Assembly (NCBI RefSeq): GCF_004022465.1
Contig: NZ_SAVA01000001.1
Span: 372,001-436,000, forward strand
Length of the DNA: 64,000 nucleotides
Source of the DNA: Rhodobacter huangdaonensis
GTDB taxonomy: Bacteria > Pseudomonadota > Alphaproteobacteria > Rhodobacterales > Rhodobacteraceae
Direction of reading: 5' to 3'
How positions within the stretch are numbered: the first letter of the stretch is position 1; the number at the start of each line of letters is the position of its first letter. Of this stretch, positions 62,139-64,000 are shown one piece after another. The translations under genes were made by a program, and so were the position numbers. The notes below the pieces were generated by a model. That model was given only the letters and a program-made list of their open reading frames with translations. It was not told the origin of the DNA and searched no databases.

Positions 62139-63926
62139 TCAGAGGGCGGTGCCGTCGGTGAACTGCAGTTTCGCAAGCTCGGCGTAAAGCCCGCCCTCGG
62201 CCACCAGTTCTTCGTGCGTGCCCTGCGCAACGATCCGGCCCTCGTCGAAGACGACGATCCGGTGCGCCTTTTTCACCGTCGCCAGACGGTGCGCCACGAT
62301 CACCGTGGTGCGCCCGACCGAGAGCCGGTCGACCGCCGCCTGCACCTCGCGCTCGGAAGCGGCATCAAGGGCCGAGGTCGCCTCGTCGAGCAGCAGGATC
62401 GGCGCGTCGCGCAGGATCGCGCGGGCGATGGCGATGCGCTGCTTCTGCCCGCCCGAGAGCATCACGCCGCGCTCGCCCACATAGGTGTCAAAACCCTGCG
62501 GCAGCGCGGTGAGGAAGTCCCAGGCATGGGCCGCGCGCGCGGCCTCCTCGACCTCGGCATCCGTGGCCTCGGGCCGGCCGAAGCGGATGTTCTCGCGCGC
62601 CGAGGCCGCGAAGATCACCGGGTCCTGCGGCACCAGCGCAATCGCGCGGCGGAAATCGGCACGCGCGAGCGTGCGCAGATCGTGGCCGTCGATGGTGACG
62701 CGGCCGGTCTCCGGGTCCCAGAACCGCTGGATCAGCTGCACCACGGTGGTCTTGCCCGCGCCCGAGGGGCCGACGAGGGCCACCGTCTCGCCCGGGTTGA
62801 TCGCCAGTTCGACATGATCGAGCGCCGAGGTCTCGGGCCGCGAGGGGTAGTGGAAGCTGACATCCTCGAAGCGGATCGCCCCCTTCGCCGGCATCGGCAG
62901 CGGCAGCGGGTGCTCGGGGTCGGTGACGCTGTCATGGGCGGAGAGCAGCTCGACCAGACGCTCGGTGGCGCCGGCAGCGCGCTGCAGCTCGCCCCAGATC
63001 TCGGACAGCGCGCCGACCGAGCCCGCGACCATCACCGCATAGATCACGAACTGCACCAGCTCGCCCACCGACATCGCGCCGCCGCGCACGTCGCGCGCAC
63101 CGACCCAAAGGACGCCGACCACCCCCGCGAAGACGAGGAAGATCACGATCACCGTCATCAGCGCGCGGGTGCTGATCCGCCGCCGTGCCGAGTCATAGCT
63201 TTTCTCGGTCACGTCCGAGAAGGCGCGCCGGGTCAGCGCCTCGTGGGTGAAGGCCTGCACCGTCTGCGCCGACAGCAGCGCCTCCGAGGCCGAGGCCGAG
63301 GAGGCGGCGATCCAGTCCTGGTTCTCGCGGCCGAGAACGCGCAGCCGTCGCCCCATCACCACGATCGGCACGACGACGAGCGGCACCACCAGCAGCACGA
63401 GCCCGGTCAGCTTGGCCGAGGTGACGAGCAGCATCAGCAGGCCGCCGAACAGGATCAGCACGTTGCGCAGCGCGACCGAGACCGAGGAGCCGATCACCGA
63501 GAGGATCAGCGTGGTGTCGGTGGTGATACGCGAGATAATCTCGCCGGTCAGGATCCGTTCGAAGAACGCGGGCGACATGCCGATCACCCGGCCGAACACT
63601 GCCTTGCGGATATCGGCAACGACGCGCTCGCCGAAGCGGGTGACGAGCGCATAGCGCAGCCCGGTGCCGATCGCGAGCAGCGCCGCGATGACGAGGGCCG
63701 CCCCGAAATACTGGTCAAGCAGTTCCGCTCCCTGCTGGAAGCCGTCGACGACACGGCGCACCGCGATCGGCAGGATCAGGCTGATCGAGGCGGTGAGGAC
63801 AAGCGCCGCGAGCGCCGCGGCAGCGGTGCCGCGATAGGGCAGCACGAAGGGAGCAAGCCCCCTCAGCGCGCCGATGCGTTTCGTGGTGGGCCGGTCCTCG
63901 ATCGGGGCTTGCGGTCTGCGTGCCAT
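62139..63926 (-). CDS. ABC exporter, fused membrane and ATP-binding domains (MsbA/ABCB-like)
   Basis: 595 residues from the ATG at 63926 (RBS GGGAGAG). Six membrane helices (about 35-320), then a nucleotide-binding domain with Walker A GPSGAGKTT, Q-loop VPQDP, signature LSGGQKQR, Walker B ILLLDEATSALD and the switch His in VAHRLATV. Homodimeric exporter of the MsbA-related/ABCB half-transporter group (TIGR02204-like). Lipids, peptides or drugs are possible substrates. Confidence 0.92.
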   Translation of the reverse strand: MARRPQAPIEDRPTTKRIGALRGLAPFVLPYRGTAAAALAALVLTASISLILPIAVRRVVDGFQQGAELLDQYFGAALVIAALLAIGTGLRYALVTRFGERVVADIRKAVFGRVIGMSPAFFERILTGEIISRITTDTTLILSVIGSSVSVALRNVLILFGGLLMLLVTSAKLTGLVLLVVPLVVVPIVVMGRRLRVLGRENQDWIAASSASASEALLSAQTVQAFTHEALTRRAFSDVTEKSYDSARRRISTRALMTVIVIFLVFAGVVGVLWVGARDVRGGAMSVGELVQFVIYAVMVAGSVGALSEIWGELQRAAGATERLVELLSAHDSVTDPEHPLPLPMPAKGAIRFEDVSFHYPSRPETSALDHVELAINPGETVALVGPSGAGKTTVVQLIQRFWDPETGRVTIDGHDLRTLARADFRRAIALVPQDPVIFAASARENIRFGRPEATDAEVEEAARAAHAWDFLTALPQGFDTYVGERGVMLSGGQKQRIAIARAILRDAPILLLDEATSALDAASEREVQAAVDRLSVGRTTVIVAHRLATVKKAHRIVVFDEGRIVAQGTHEELVAEGGLYAELAKLQFTDGTAL

Positions 63927-64000
63927 GGGCTCTCCCTTCGTTTGTTGCCCGTTTAGGCGGCGCAAGCGCTCCGGGCAAGCACTGTGTTCCCGCGCGTGCG
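63927..64000. other. Window end, upstream of the ABC exporter
   Basis: 74 bp with the ribosome binding site of the ABC exporter and no further gene seen. Confidence 0.4.

Overview
This is a GC-rich (by eye roughly 65-70 %) chromosomal segment of an alphaproteobacterium, most likely of the order Rhodobacterales (Rhodobacter/Paracoccus-like). Pointers are the lgt-midA-pgeF block divergent from ubiK, the nudix/DUF6476 pair divergent from rluD-rpoH, a DUF1150-Hsp20 pair, a fused Sat-CysC, an atpHAGDC operon without F0 genes, and several small families I know mainly from Rhodobacteraceae. I cannot assign a genus. I saw no tRNA, rRNA, CRISPR array, transposase or phage gene.

Layout. 1-3358: 5' part of a SUV3-like RNA helicase, a secreted TPR protein, an SCP2 protein with a lysophospholipase-like hydrolase. 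3380-7318: a four-gene operon (ATP-grasp, alpha-E, transglutaminase, Anbu proteasome-like protease) of the enigmatic Anbu type. 7656-14647: PepF, an M19 dipeptidase, a possible Hint-domain remnant, a small conserved protein, and pgeF-midA-lgt facing ubiK. 14757-17595: nudix-DUF6476 and rluD-rpoH, with a sigma-32-type promoter before rpoH. 17659-27403: an accessory aromatic-catabolism island with GntR and TetR regulators, a FAH-family protein, an extradiol dioxygenase, a CoA ligase, two class-A flavin hydroxylases (MhpA-like and TfdB-like) and a GST. Two of its promoter regions share an AT-rich 29-bp motif. 27647-43990: housekeeping genes (Lrp regulator, trxB, sat-cysC, DUF1150-hsp20, purEK, EamA transporter, prs, ltaE, ycgN, ribF, maoC, a HAD phosphatase, a small porin, ppaC). 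44155-46236: groESL behind a sigma-70-like promoter and a perfect CIRCE operator. 46471-52461: an H-type lectin protein, a DJ-1/PfpI protein and the F1-ATPase operon. 52787-63926: a methyltransferase, gloB, a ClC transporter, clpA, an M23 peptidase, an acyl-CoA synthetase, a BON-LysM protein and an ABC exporter.

Two themes stand out. Heat-shock control is concentrated here: rpoH and hsp20 carry promoters of the same design (CTTG-type -35, 15-bp spacer, CCCAT-type -10), groESL has CIRCE, and clpA is present. The two parts whose function is least settled are the Anbu operon, a widespread set without an agreed substrate, and the aromatic island, whose gene combination does not match a textbook pathway because no hydratase, aldolase or dehydrogenase of a standard meta pathway is visible.

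A family of dispersed intergenic dyads built around a GAGTATTT-type core, often beside a G6C/GC6 hairpin, recurs at four gene ends.
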